From: CAYZJV01 sp049310885
Lineage (GTDB): Bacteria > Spirochaetota > Spirochaetia > Sphaerochaetales > Sphaerochaetaceae
Length of the DNA: 64,000 nucleotides
Direction of reading: 5' to 3'
NCBI RefSeq assembly: GCF_049310885.1
Contig: NZ_JBMDYO010000002.1
Location: 186,001-250,000 of the forward strand
How positions within the stretch are numbered: the first letter of the stretch is position 1; the number at the start of each line of letters is the position of its first letter. Positions 1 to 8,287 of the stretch are shown piece after piece. A program made the position numbers and the translations under genes. The notes below the pieces were generated by a model that was given only the letters and a program-made list of their open reading frames with translations, searched no databases and was not told the origin of the DNA.

Positions 1-718
1 ATGCCGAATCGGCATCCAAGACCATCGCACAATCGGGATGGTTCCAAAGCATGGTCGCCGGAACCATAGGTGAGATCTCCTCAGCCATGACGGTTTGTTC
101 GATAGCCTTGGCTTTCCGTGAGCCCGGTACTGTGCAGATTATTTTCCTTGCGTTAAGCATCTGGTGCACCGTCATGGAGATCGCCTGTGCAGGAACATCA
201 TCCTTTGTTGCGAACCATCCTTCGGAGACCTGTTGCTGCTTGCAGTCGTCTGTAAGGTTCACGACAATGTAGGATTCCAAGGTTGTGAAATTGGCCGGAG
301 GATCGTTGAAAGCAATATGTGCGTTCTCTCCAATTCCGACAAAAGCAACATCAATGGGTCTCTCACGAATACTCTCGGTCAACTTGGTGATGTGCTGGTC
401 CACATTACCCTCTCCATCAACATAGTGGACTATCGCGGGATGGACGATGTCGACGAACCGTTCCTTCAAATATTTCCTGAAGCTCGCTATGTGTGTCATA
501 GGAAGAGCACAATACTCATCCAAATGATACATCTCAACCTTGCTCCAAGGAATCTCTAGTGTCACCAGATGTTTAATCATTTCAAACTGGGAAGCTCCAG
601 TGGCAAGGATGATTCTTGCGGAACCTTGCTTGTTGATCGCTTCAATTATAGCCTGCGCCCCCAATTCGGCAGCAAACTCTCCCATTTCTCTCGCATTGTT
701 CTTTCTGTAGATTTCCAT
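1..718 (-). CDS. NagB-like glucosamine-6-phosphate deaminase/isomerase family protein (3' end outside window)
   Basis: The start is the ATG at 718 and the reading frame runs open through position 1, so about 239 residues are visible and the C-terminus is missing. The protein has the NagB/6-phosphogluconolactonase fold signature: a LDEY motif near residue 67 (the catalytic Asp of NagB lies here) and GIGENAHIAFNDPP near residue 128, the counterpart of GxGxDGHIAFNEP. The change from DGH to NAH marks a divergent subgroup rather than canonical NagB, so the substrate may be a different phosphorylated amino sugar or sugar acid. It is the last visible gene of the TRAP operon, 31 bp after the LarA-like gene, so it probably acts on a product of the imported compound in the cytoplasm. 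Family assignment is firm; the reaction is inferred. Confidence 0.8.
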   Translation of the reverse strand, partial: MEIYRKNNAREMGEFAAELGAQAIIEAINKQGSARIILATGASQFEMIKHLVTLEIPWSKVEMYHLDEYCALPMTHIASFRKYLKERFVDIVHPAIVHYVDGEGNVDQHITKLTESIRERPIDVAFVGIGENAHIAFNDPPANFTTLESYIVVNLTDDCKQQQVSEGWFATKDDVPAQAISMTVHQMLNARKIICTVPGSRKAKAIEQTVMAEEISPMVPATMLWNHPDCAMVLDADSA

Positions 719-749
719 TTTGCACCTATATCCTCATAAAAATTTTTCA

Positions 750-2021
750 TTACCATAAATTGCCATCAGCATTGAATTCTAACTCATACGGTTCGCTGAG
801 AATTTCCATATCGGGATGCCCCCGAGCCTCATCCAAGAGACTCTCTGAAATCTCGATTTCATAGACTTCCAGCGTATTGTGCATCCGAATCATCCTGATC
901 TGTTCACGATCGACTTCAACACTCCCTCGAACACATGCTGCGATCGCGTAATAGTCATTCTTCAAGATCATGGGGATCTTCACTCCATCAAAGATGGTCG
1001 CTGTGATCGCGTTGACGTAACTCTCCTCGAGAGCACACTTGTCGAAGAATCTTTTGGTAACGACATCGGCCCATCCTGCACCCAGCATTCCTCCGTTGCT
1101 GTCCTTGGAAATATCAAGGACAGCCACCTTTTGGATATGTTCATCTGTTGTCACATAGGGAGTCCCGAACCGTGTCGTAACATAGGGATCCATGCCATCT
1201 CCGCTGATATTCTTCCCAATCTCATCGAGCACCAAAACAGCGATATCCTTCAACATCAAACGAGGCATCAGAGTGTAGGCTTTCTGCAGCAGCTTGGGTT
1301 CTTCTTCAGGGATCTCTTTCGCAGGGATACACTTGATCATGTAAGTCTTGTGGTAGGCGTTCTCCAATATCCCAATACCAAACAGTATGTTGCAATTATC
1401 CAGGATCACATGGGCGAACATAGGAATATAGGTTGCCAAATATTTAGCTCCTGCGTTATGGCAGACTGCGGCTCCGTGCTGCTTGCCCAATCCAATGGTC
1501 ATCATCTTCATAAGACCACTTTCATACGTCCCCGTGAATCCAGAATGTGGGCGAATCTTGCCTATCACAATAATTCCATCGGCTGCGTTGGCTTGCGCAT
1601 CGACATGAACCGGATGCCCTTCCGGCGAATACCCCACACAAACTGTCTCCATGGAAGCAACGATGGGGCATCCAACCTTTTCCTCAGTAATGCCATAGGC
1701 AGTGAGTATGGCCTTTTGTCCTTCAGCTGTTCCTCCACCGTGACTTCCCATCGCCGGAATGACAAATGGAGAAGCTTCAAGCTCCTTGAGCAACCTGACT
1801 ATCGTCTTGATGATGATGTCGAGGTTGTGAATTGGCCTACTGCTTGCAGTGAGTGCGATTCGCATCCCCGGTTTGATAGTATTCCGAATCGTAGGGTCGG
1901 AAAATTGTTCTTCGATCACCGTGATAGGGTCTTCAATCCGATTATCCTCGAACTTTTGTCGAACCTTCAGAAATCGGGGAAGTTTTATCGTTCCAATCGC
2001 CTCGTATAAACTTTCTGCCAT
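750..2021 (-). CDS. LarA-like (DUF2088) lactate racemase-domain protein
   Basis: This 423-residue protein resembles the LarA/DUF2088 family, whose founding member is the nickel-pincer lactate racemase and whose other members racemise or epimerise 2-hydroxy acids. Visible family features are PAMGSHGGGTAEGQ near residue 90 and a His-rich stretch, KIRPHSGFTG, near residue 155. The ATG at 2021 has an AGGA about ten bases upstream. It lies 25 bp downstream of the Gfo/Idh gene and 31 bp upstream of the NagB-like gene, in one leftward operon with a TRAP transporter. A role in epimerising or racemising the imported hydroxy or sugar acid is a reasonable inference. No larB, larC or larE cofactor genes are in the window. 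Confidence 0.72.
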   Translation of the reverse strand: MAESLYEAIGTIKLPRFLKVRQKFEDNRIEDPITVIEEQFSDPTIRNTIKPGMRIALTASSRPIHNLDIIIKTIVRLLKELEASPFVIPAMGSHGGGTAEGQKAILTAYGITEEKVGCPIVASMETVCVGYSPEGHPVHVDAQANAADGIIVIGKIRPHSGFTGTYESGLMKMMTIGLGKQHGAAVCHNAGAKYLATYIPMFAHVILDNCNILFGIGILENAYHKTYMIKCIPAKEIPEEEPKLLQKAYTLMPRLMLKDIAVLVLDEIGKNISGDGMDPYVTTRFGTPYVTTDEHIQKVAVLDISKDSNGGMLGAGWADVVTKRFFDKCALEESYVNAITATIFDGVKIPMILKNDYYAIAACVRGSVEVDREQIRMIRMHNTLEVYEIEISESLLDEARGHPDMEILSEPYELEFNADGNLW

Positions 2022-2046
2022 CGTATCTGCTTCCTATACTGATAAA

Positions 2047-3126
2047 TCAATAGGTGATCTCAAGCACTTTGCCTTTCTCTACACTCTCGTGCACCTTGGA
2101 ACACATGATAGTGGAGACCAATGCCTGATCACCGGTGGGGTAATCGGCTTGCAATGTAATAGGAGTCAGATTGTCACGTTTCATCTTATTCACCAATCGC
2201 AAGAAGTAGAGCATCGACTCAATCGTATACCCTGTAGGAACTGAACCTGCATCGATATCATCAACTTGTAGTTGGCCATAAGGATTTATCACATGGCTGT
2301 AATCGTCTGATCCAAACACCGCAACGACTCCTCTATCCTGACTGTCCACTTCCTGCATGCCATCTGTTCCGACAAGACGGATCTGCTGATTGACAACTGA
2401 GGAAAAACTGTTGGGAATTATCCAGGAAGAGTCGATCGAAACTGTCGCTCCAGAAGGGAATTCGAATTTTGCCTGTATCGAATCGTAGCTATCGATACCA
2501 AGTGATGCCAACTTCTTCTTATGTCCGGTGGCATAGACACGTACCGGCTTCTCTTCAAGAATCCAATAGATTAAATCAAAGAAGTGGACTCCAAGAAACC
2601 ACACGGGAGAACTGTTATGAGCCCAAGATTTGAACCATTCCGTAGGAACCAAAATCTTGTCTTCCATACAGACATATCCATATTCAATCTCTCCAAGCTT
2701 CTTGTCTTTGACAGCCTTCCTCAAATGCATGTGCCCTGGATCAAAGCGCTTGTGGAAATCGACGTACAACATGACATCATTATCTTTCGCTGCCTTGATC
2801 ATCCGTTCTGCAGCTCCGATATCGGTGGACAATGGCTTTTGAACCAATATATGAATCCCACTGTTCGCTGCATCAATAACGCAAGCTTCATGCAGAAAAT
2901 CCGGAGTGACTATGGCAACAGCATCGAGATGTTCCTTTTCGTACATCTCCTTGTAATCGAGATATCCCTTGATACCATATTTCTTATCAATTTTTGCTAG
3001 TGCGTCGGAACTGATATCGGCGACGGCGACAAACTCGATATCGCCTCTACGATGCGCTCCGTAATACGCATTGATAAGGACACTTCCGTAGATACCAGCA
3101 CCAACCACTCCTACTCTGATTTTCAT
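2047..3126 (-). CDS. Gfo/Idh/MocA-family NAD(P)-dependent oxidoreductase
   Basis: The 359-residue protein opens with the Rossmann motif GVVGAGIYGS and has the family's conserved VQKPLS segment (the usual EKPL) near residue 95 and a substrate-binding C-terminal half with the DFHKRFDPGH stretch. Family members oxidise or reduce sugars, inositols and sugar acids in the cytoplasm. The frame extends upstream to 3231, but that would run into dctM. The ATG at 3126 has a GAGGAG ribosome-binding site seven bases upstream and is chosen here. It sits 55 bp after dctM in the same operon, so it most likely acts on the compound imported by the TRAP system. Substrate unknown. Confidence 0.88.
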   Translation of the reverse strand: MKIRVGVVGAGIYGSVLINAYYGAHRRGDIEFVAVADISSDALAKIDKKYGIKGYLDYKEMYEKEHLDAVAIVTPDFLHEACVIDAANSGIHILVQKPLSTDIGAAERMIKAAKDNDVMLYVDFHKRFDPGHMHLRKAVKDKKLGEIEYGYVCMEDKILVPTEWFKSWAHNSSPVWFLGVHFFDLIYWILEEKPVRVYATGHKKKLASLGIDSYDSIQAKFEFPSGATVSIDSSWIIPNSFSSVVNQQIRLVGTDGMQEVDSQDRGVVAVFGSDDYSHVINPYGQLQVDDIDAGSVPTGYTIESMLYFLRLVNKMKRDNLTPITLQADYPTGDQALVSTIMCSKVHESVEKGKVLEITY

Positions 3127-3181
3127 CACTAATCTCCTCTTATTTTTGAATTCAATGTAAGCTATGTAAACCCATCTCCAA

Positions 3182-4468
3182 TCAAGCGAAACCAAGAATT
3201 TTCGGAAGCCACATAGCCACCGGTTCCACATATGTGACTATCAACAATGAGATGAACAGAGGTATCCACCACGGCATGACCATGCGCACCACCTTGTTCA
3301 AAGGATGTCCCGATGAGGACGAGAGCATGTAGAGGGAGAACCCCACAGGAGGAGTGAGCAACCCTATCATCATGTTCAACGTAAGAATGATACCCATATG
3401 GATAGGATGGACCCCAGCGATCATCATCAATGGAGTAAGGATTGGCAAGGTAATCATAATTGCTGCCACAACCTCAACGAACATTCCCAATACGATGAGG
3501 AACATATTGATAATGAGTAGAATAACAATCCTATTGTGGGTGAAGGAGAGGATAAATTCCACCACTACCTTGTCCACCTTCTCGTACGTCAATATCCAAG
3601 CAAACAAGGCTGCTGTCACCACTACTGCAATCGAGGGACCCACTTGCCGTACCGACACCAACAGCAACTTCGGAAGACTCGAAATCTTCATATCCTTATA
3701 GACCAATGTGGAGACGATCAATCCATAGACGATGGCTATCAATGCCGCTTCTGTTGGAGTGAAGAAACCTCCCCAGATACCTCCTAGCATAATCACGGGA
3801 AACAACAACGCCGGTAAGGCTCCCCAAAAGGAGAAAAAGATCTCCTTGAATGTTGCTTTGGGATGACGGATATAATTCCGTTTTTTCACAATTACATAAA
3901 TATATATGCACAGGACGATGCTGATAAGCACACCAGGCCCTACTCCAGCTAGGAACATGCCTCCAACGGAAACACCTGACATCGCAGCATAGATGACGAA
4001 GGGAATACTGGGAGGAATGATTGGACCAACAGTACTGCTGGCACCAGTCACTCCAAGTATGATGTCATCGTCATAATTCTCGTCCCGCATGGCTTTCATT
4101 TCAATGACTCCCAAACCACCGACATCGGCAAGTGCGGAACCGCTGATGCCACTGAAGATCAGGCTACTGAACACATTCACGTATGCGAGACCTCCACGAT
4201 GATGTCCCAGAAGAGTGCGGGCAAACCCGAAGATTCTATCTGTCACACCACCGGTATTCATGATTTGGGCGGCAAGAATAAAAAAGGGCACTGCCAACAG
4301 AGTGAATGAATTTGGTGCATTCATCATCTTGCTCATGGCTGTCATGATTGACAGGTCACTATTAAACCCAAAATAGATCAACGAAGACCCCAAGAGACAG
4401 AGGTAAAGAGGAGTTCTGATGATCAATAGAATTACAAACGCTAAGAAAAACCAGGCTACAGGTTCCAT
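3182..4468 (-). CDS. dctM: TRAP transporter large permease (DctM)
   Basis: This is a 428-residue hydrophobic protein with about a dozen predicted membrane spans, the normal length for DctM. Typical features are the GSALADVGGLG region near residue 110, the PPSIPFVIYA segment near residue 151, and GLLTPPVGFSLY near residue 375. It forms the ion-coupled translocation channel of a tripartite ATP-independent periplasmic transporter in the inner membrane. It starts 4 bp after the end of dctQ, consistent with translational coupling. The substrate cannot be read from the permease; the neighbouring catabolic genes point to a sugar acid or hydroxy acid. Confidence 0.96.
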   Translation of the reverse strand: MEPVAWFFLAFVILLIIRTPLYLCLLGSSLIYFGFNSDLSIMTAMSKMMNAPNSFTLLAVPFFILAAQIMNTGGVTDRIFGFARTLLGHHRGGLAYVNVFSSLIFSGISGSALADVGGLGVIEMKAMRDENYDDDIILGVTGASSTVGPIIPPSIPFVIYAAMSGVSVGGMFLAGVGPGVLISIVLCIYIYVIVKKRNYIRHPKATFKEIFFSFWGALPALLFPVIMLGGIWGGFFTPTEAALIAIVYGLIVSTLVYKDMKISSLPKLLLVSVRQVGPSIAVVVTAALFAWILTYEKVDKVVVEFILSFTHNRIVILLIINMFLIVLGMFVEVVAAIMITLPILTPLMMIAGVHPIHMGIILTLNMMIGLLTPPVGFSLYMLSSSSGHPLNKVVRMVMPWWIPLFISLLIVTYVEPVAMWLPKILGFA

Positions 4469-4472
4469 TGCA

Positions 4473-4982
4473 CTACTCCTCGATAGATGAATTCAATTCG
4501 GTCGACTTGGTATAAGTAATGAGTCTTTTCACATCCTTCACGATATGTTGCATGCGTCTGATAAAGGACAGGAAAAAACCAAAACTCATAGATGCGGCTA
4601 CTATACCCATGGAAATGCCGAATGCAGGAGACTGAAGAATCCTCTGGAATGAGACGAACTTCAGAGACCACATGAACATCACTGCGAACATGATGCTCCC
4701 TAATATCTTTTCAATGAGATGGACGATGATATCTGATCGGCCTTTGAGAAATTTTACAAATATGTCGACGCTGAAATGATCTCGGTATTTTTCACCCATG
4801 GAGATGCTGATATAGACACACCACACATAGGAGAATCGTGCCACCTCTTCGGTATACAACAAAGGACGATGCAGCACCATTCTGAAAAAAATTTGTGCCG
4901 CGACGGCTACACACATGATGGCGAAGAATCCAGGGGCAAGATAATCTTCAATTTTATCTAACACGAGTAATATCTTTTTCAC
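4473..4982 (-). CDS. dctQ: TRAP transporter small permease (DctQ)
   Basis: The 169-residue protein has the DctQ arrangement of four hydrophobic segments and the conserved EEVARFSYVW motif near residue 44, where most family members read EE-x-xRY-x-x-W. It partners DctM in the inner membrane. The start codon is GTG at 4982, preceded by AAGGAG six bases upstream. It lies 86 bp downstream of dctP, a gap that contains a hairpin, and 4 bp upstream of dctM. Confidence 0.93.
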   Translation of the reverse strand: MKKILLVLDKIEDYLAPGFFAIMCVAVAAQIFFRMVLHRPLLYTEEVARFSYVWCVYISISMGEKYRDHFSVDIFVKFLKGRSDIIVHLIEKILGSIMFAVMFMWSLKFVSFQRILQSPAFGISMGIVAASMSFGFFLSFIRRMQHIVKDVKRLITYTKSTELNSSIEE

Positions 4983-5012
4983 AGAGGACTCCTTACGATA
5001 TGCATTCAGAAA

Positions 5013-5056
5013 GCCCCTACGACCGTTCCATATGTCTATGTAGATGTCGCAGGGGC
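5013..5056 (-). other. Intergenic hairpin between dctP and dctQ
   Basis: Arms 5013-5023 (GCCCCTACGAC) and 5046-5056 (GTCGCAGGGGC) pair except for one A/C mismatch, leaving a 22-base loop. There is no T-run. Stem-loops in this position often stabilise the binding-protein message or reduce read-through so that the solute-binding protein is made in excess over the permease; that role is inferred here. Confidence 0.5.
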
Positions 5057-5068
5057 ACGTTGGTGAAT

Positions 5069-6082
5069 TTACTTGTACGAGGCTTTGAATGCTTCAAGAT
5101 CATTGATGACCTTCATCCACTCGGCATTATTTCCAAAGGTAGAAGCAATGACCTTCTTGGCATTTTCCTTGAAAGGAGCCAAATCCGGTTCCAAAATCTT
5201 CATACCCTTGTCACGGAGGAATTTCAAACCTTCCTCAGTATTCTTGTTTATCCGCTCTTCGATCATCGGTCGATACTTGGCCAAAGTGGTTGTGATCGCA
5301 TCACGCTGGGCATCCGTCAAACTCTGCCAGATGGTTTCAGAGACGTGTACCGTGCCCAAGTGGACAGAGTGCTTGGTGAGCACCAAAGTATCCTGTACTT
5401 CATAGAACTTCTGGGCAATGATGGTTGGAATGGGGTTCTCTTGTCCCACCACAACACCTGTCTGCAATGCCATATACAATTCACTGAAGTTGATGGGTAC
5501 TGGACTTGCACCCAAGGATCCCACGACGGTCTTGGCAACTGGAGTATCCATACAGCGCACTGCCTTACCATTGATGTCTTTCGGCACTTGCACGTTGATA
5601 CCATTCAATGTCAGATTCCTGTCACCGAAATACCACACATCAAGTGTTCTGACTCCGCTTTTCTTCATGATATCGGTAAAAATCTTCTGTCCTGCCTCGG
5701 ATTCGAAATAGGCATACCCCTGTGTGGCATTGTCGAATGCATATGGAAGGGACATGACTTGCACGGGATCATAGAATGAAGCAAGGATACTTGGTCCTGA
5801 TGTCAACAATGCCAACGAACCTGTTCGCAACATATCGACTGCTTCAGCTTGAGTTCCCAGAACACCTGAAGGATACATGGTGATCTTCAAGGTTCCATTC
5901 GATTTCTCCTCGATTTCCTCTGCTATCATAAACCCGACATCGGTCCATGGATGTCCTTCAGGTTCCGGTTGATACCAGCGCATTTCAACGACATCAGTCG
6001 TTGCGGTTGCCTCTGACTGTCCAGCAGCAAACATACTGGTGGCTATCAACAGAATCAACAACATCGCCATTACTCTTTTCAT
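5069..6082 (-). CDS. dctP: TRAP transporter periplasmic solute-binding protein (DctP)
   Basis: The 337-residue protein begins with a Sec signal peptide: KR, a hydrophobic run to about residue 18, then FAAGQSEA as the likely cleavage region. There is no lipobox cysteine. The mature part has DctP hallmarks: YPSGVLGTQAEAVDMLRTG near residue 88, and the ligand-anchoring segment KAVRCMDTPVAK near residue 167, in which Arg normally binds the substrate carboxylate. GGGAGG five bases upstream of the ATG fixes the start. It is the first gene of the operon and lies behind a LacI-type operator. The bound compound should be an organic acid; its identity is not visible. Confidence 0.96.
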   Translation of the reverse strand: MKRVMAMLLILLIATSMFAAGQSEATATTDVVEMRWYQPEPEGHPWTDVGFMIAEEIEEKSNGTLKITMYPSGVLGTQAEAVDMLRTGSLALLTSGPSILASFYDPVQVMSLPYAFDNATQGYAYFESEAGQKIFTDIMKKSGVRTLDVWYFGDRNLTLNGINVQVPKDINGKAVRCMDTPVAKTVVGSLGASPVPINFSELYMALQTGVVVGQENPIPTIIAQKFYEVQDTLVLTKHSVHLGTVHVSETIWQSLTDAQRDAITTTLAKYRPMIEERINKNTEEGLKFLRDKGMKILEPDLAPFKENAKKVIASTFGNNAEWMKVINDLEAFKASYK

Positions 6083-6171
6083 AAAATCCTCCCTTTGCTC
6101 TCACTCCATTGTATGGAGCATGTTCTCCTCTTCTTTTTACCAGTGCAGAATGCACCTGTATATTGACTAAC

Positions 6172-6189
6172 ACAGCAAACGTTTACTGT
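6172..6189 (-). promoter_or_regulatory. Candidate LacI-family operator in the dctP promoter
   Basis: The 18-bp sequence is a palindrome with one mismatched pair, centred on CG as in LacI/GalR-family sites (minus strand ACAGTAAACGTTTGCTGT). A -35-like TTGACA lies on the minus strand at 6192-6187 and overlaps the operator edge, so a bound repressor would cover the promoter core. The -10 is poor (TAGTCA at 6169-6164 with a 17-base gap). The divergent lacI-type gene is the obvious partner. Confidence 0.7.
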
Positions 6190-6360
6190 CAAGTTTTATT
6201 TTTTCCCTCCATCAGCTATTTGATATCCAAATCATTAAAATTTGGACTCATTTTGTTTTAGTATAAAATCTTAAATATAATTAGATTTATCCATCTGAAC
6301 CTAAAGGCAAGAAAACAAATTTTGCTAGAACATGTATCTAACAATTAATATCACATTTCA

Positions 6361-6379
6361 TATAGTAAATTTTACTATA
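6361..6379 (+). promoter_or_regulatory. Second palindrome, candidate autoregulatory operator of the lacI-type gene
   Basis: TATAGTAAA (6361-6369), one central T, then TTTACTATA (6371-6379) form a perfect 9-bp inverted repeat about 85 bp upstream of the regulator start. Its AGTAAA/TTTACT half-sites match those of the dctP operator at 6172-6189. The surrounding 6195-6410 stretch is AT-rich and non-coding. Confidence 0.55.
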
Positions 6380-6464
6380 TTTTCTATATATTTTTCTTTT
6401 TTAGATTGCATGAGGAACCGGATTAATCTAAACTCTAGGTGAAAAAAGTTGGAAGGAGCAGATA

Positions 6465-7529
6465 GTGTCAGAAACGAGAAAGAGGCTGAAACCCACAATT
6501 GTTGATGTGGCGAAACTCGCAGGAACTTCAATTGCTACTGTGTCTCGAACACTTAGTGGTAGTTCCTATCCAGTGAGCGAGGCGACACGGTTGAATGTCA
6601 CCAAGGCAGCAGAGCAATTGGGATATACTCCTAACTTGATTGGCAAGATGTTGAAAACAAACCAAAGTCAAACCATTGGAGTCCTTATTCCCTCTTTTCA
6701 GAACGCTTTCTACATTCAGATCATCCATGGCATCACAAAGACTGCCACAGCCTTGGGATACACCGTTCTGACATTCAGCTCGCAACGTGATGTACAGCAA
6801 GAACGTACTATTATTAACCAGATGCTTCAAAAACAGATTCTGGGTCTCATGATCGCATCGGTTGACACTTCATCATCAACCATTTCCCACTACATAGAGA
6901 ATGGTGGTAGAGCCTGTATCTTCGAATCGAACTTTAAGGACTCTCATCGATTCATCCTAGCTAAAACTGACATGGTAGAATCTGGCAGGCTTGCCATGAA
7001 CTATCTCATCGAAATGGGGCATAGCAATATCGCAATCATTACAACTCCCTTAAGCAAGCAATCGAGACGCAACACAATTAAAGGCTGTAGGTATGCGATG
7101 GTCGATCACGGACTGGAGTTCACTGATGAAGATATCATCATAGCTCCTTTCGAACGGGAATTGGACGATGGTCTCTATGAATTTGAAGTTGGACGGGATC
7201 TTGTCGATCTTCTTATCAATCGAGTCAAGAAATATACGGCAATTCTCGCAGTCAACGATCTCATCGCTTGCGGCATCATCAAAGGTTTAAAAAAATATGG
7301 ATTGAGTGTTCCCCAAGATATCTCAGTCATGGGGATGGACGACATCCCACTATCCAGTATGATCTCACCCACCCTCTCGACCGTACATATGCCATCCTAC
7401 ACTTTGGGCCAGAAGGCTTGCCAACTCATGGTCGACGCAATGAAGGAAAAAGAGAAAAGATATGGAGTTGCTCTCTCGATTCGACCTGAGTTGGTTGAAC
7501 GGGAATCGGTGAAGAAGCTCTCTCGTTGA
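6465..7529 (+). CDS. LacI/GalR-family transcriptional regulator
   Basis: This 354-residue protein has an N-terminal LacI helix-turn-helix (VDVAKLAGTSIATVSRTLSG, about residues 13-32) followed by the hinge helix and a periplasmic-binding-protein-like effector domain with SVMGMDDIPLSSMISPTLST near residue 286. The start is GTG at 6465 with AAGGAG seven bases upstream. It is divergent from the TRAP operon and two matching palindromes lie between them, so it most likely represses transport and catabolism of that substrate and its own gene. The effector is unknown. Confidence 0.95.
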   Translation: MSETRKRLKPTIVDVAKLAGTSIATVSRTLSGSSYPVSEATRLNVTKAAEQLGYTPNLIGKMLKTNQSQTIGVLIPSFQNAFYIQIIHGITKTATALGYTVLTFSSQRDVQQERTIINQMLQKQILGLMIASVDTSSSTISHYIENGGRACIFESNFKDSHRFILAKTDMVESGRLAMNYLIEMGHSNIAIITTPLSKQSRRNTIKGCRYAMVDHGLEFTDEDIIIAPFERELDDGLYEFEVGRDLVDLLINRVKKYTAILAVNDLIACGIIKGLKKYGLSVPQDISVMGMDDIPLSSMISPTLSTVHMPSYTLGQKACQLMVDAMKEKEKRYGVALSIRPELVERESVKKLSR

Positions 7530-7912
7530 TTAATAGAGAATCTATAGATTATCGCGATCTAAACAAATTGAAGGCGGCCGTAAGGGACAACCCAGCGACA
7601 GCCTTCAGGAAAATCGCAATCGATGTCTACTTCAACATGCTCTGTACTGCATGGCATACACCCCAATATTATGCCTATCTACATGGAGAACAAGAATTCT
7701 ATATCTGGTAGGACCACTAATTTTAGCTCTGCGCTTAAATACTGGTGTGGCTAACGTGTTCTCCAGTTTGTTCGACCCAATCTCAACACATCCAGCCCAA
7801 TATCCCAAAAACCCTCGATTCCTGCATATTCATGCAGCTTTCGGAACTTGCTGGTGACATATATCTCTTTCTATTAGAACGATTAAACTTGCTAAGGAAG
7901 GAGCCAGCTGGT

Positions 7913-7931
7913 GCCAGGTTTCCTACCTGGC
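7913..7931 (+). terminator. Terminator-like hairpin downstream of the lacI-type gene
   Basis: GCCAGGT (7913-7919) and ACCTGGC (7925-7931) form a perfect 7-bp stem with a 5-base loop, followed by TCCTCTTTT. It is 384 bp past the regulator stop, so its assignment to that transcript is uncertain. Confidence 0.4.
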
Positions 7932-7994
7932 TCCTCTTTTGGCACCTCATCCCATTCTTCAAAACGACTAACCGTCCGCGTCTTAGCAGGTAAA

Positions 7995-8047
7995 ACGCTA
8001 TATATGGAGCCTTATCGTTAAATTGTGTTATTTGTTACGCTATATAT
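7995..8047. repeat. Direct repeat ACGCTATATAT beside a serine recombinase gene
   Basis: The 11-bp word occurs at 7995-8005 and 8037-8047. Read on the minus strand, the second copy extends to CCACTATATATAGCG, and CCACTATATA recurs at 22343-22352, just upstream of the tandem recombinase trio. Short shared words beside recombinase genes are what crossover or att sites look like, but there is no direct evidence of recombination. Confidence 0.35.
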
Positions 8048-8287
8048 AGTGGTCGTCAGGTTATTAAAGACGACGCAGGAGCCCAAGAAAATGGGCGGAT
8101 GGGTAATTATAGGGGATATTTTGAACAAAAAATAGTTGCTCCGCGCCGGTTTTTGCATCGGGATCCGAGCGGCGCTCAGTACCATAATTGTTATACTGTT
8201 GTTGAAGGTCCATGTCGGGCAGAGCTGTCCGACTGTAGTCATTGTTGAGAAAAATAGGTTGTGTATCGTAGCATGACGGGACCATCA

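Larger units (their letters stand above)
7530..8287. other. Gene-less junction between host regulator and accessory island
   Basis: No convincing gene lies here. A 61-codon frame at 7526-7711 has no ribosome-binding site and no clear family. A terminator-like hairpin is at 7913-7931. Two copies of ACGCTATATAT occur at 7995-8005 and 8037-8047, close to the end of the serine recombinase gene, and may mark a recombination site. The host/island boundary probably lies in this stretch. Confidence 0.5.

Noticed and set aside
2047..3231. Longer form of the Gfo/Idh protein starting at 3231
   Set aside because: The extra 35 residues overlap dctM and have no ribosome-binding site, while 3126 has GAGGAG and begins at the Rossmann motif.
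7526..7711. 61-codon open frame just after the lacI-type gene, with faint resemblance to an OsmC-type N-terminus
   Set aside because: No ribosome-binding site, a TTG start overlapping the regulator, and a similarity too weak to name; mentioned only within the gene-less stretch.
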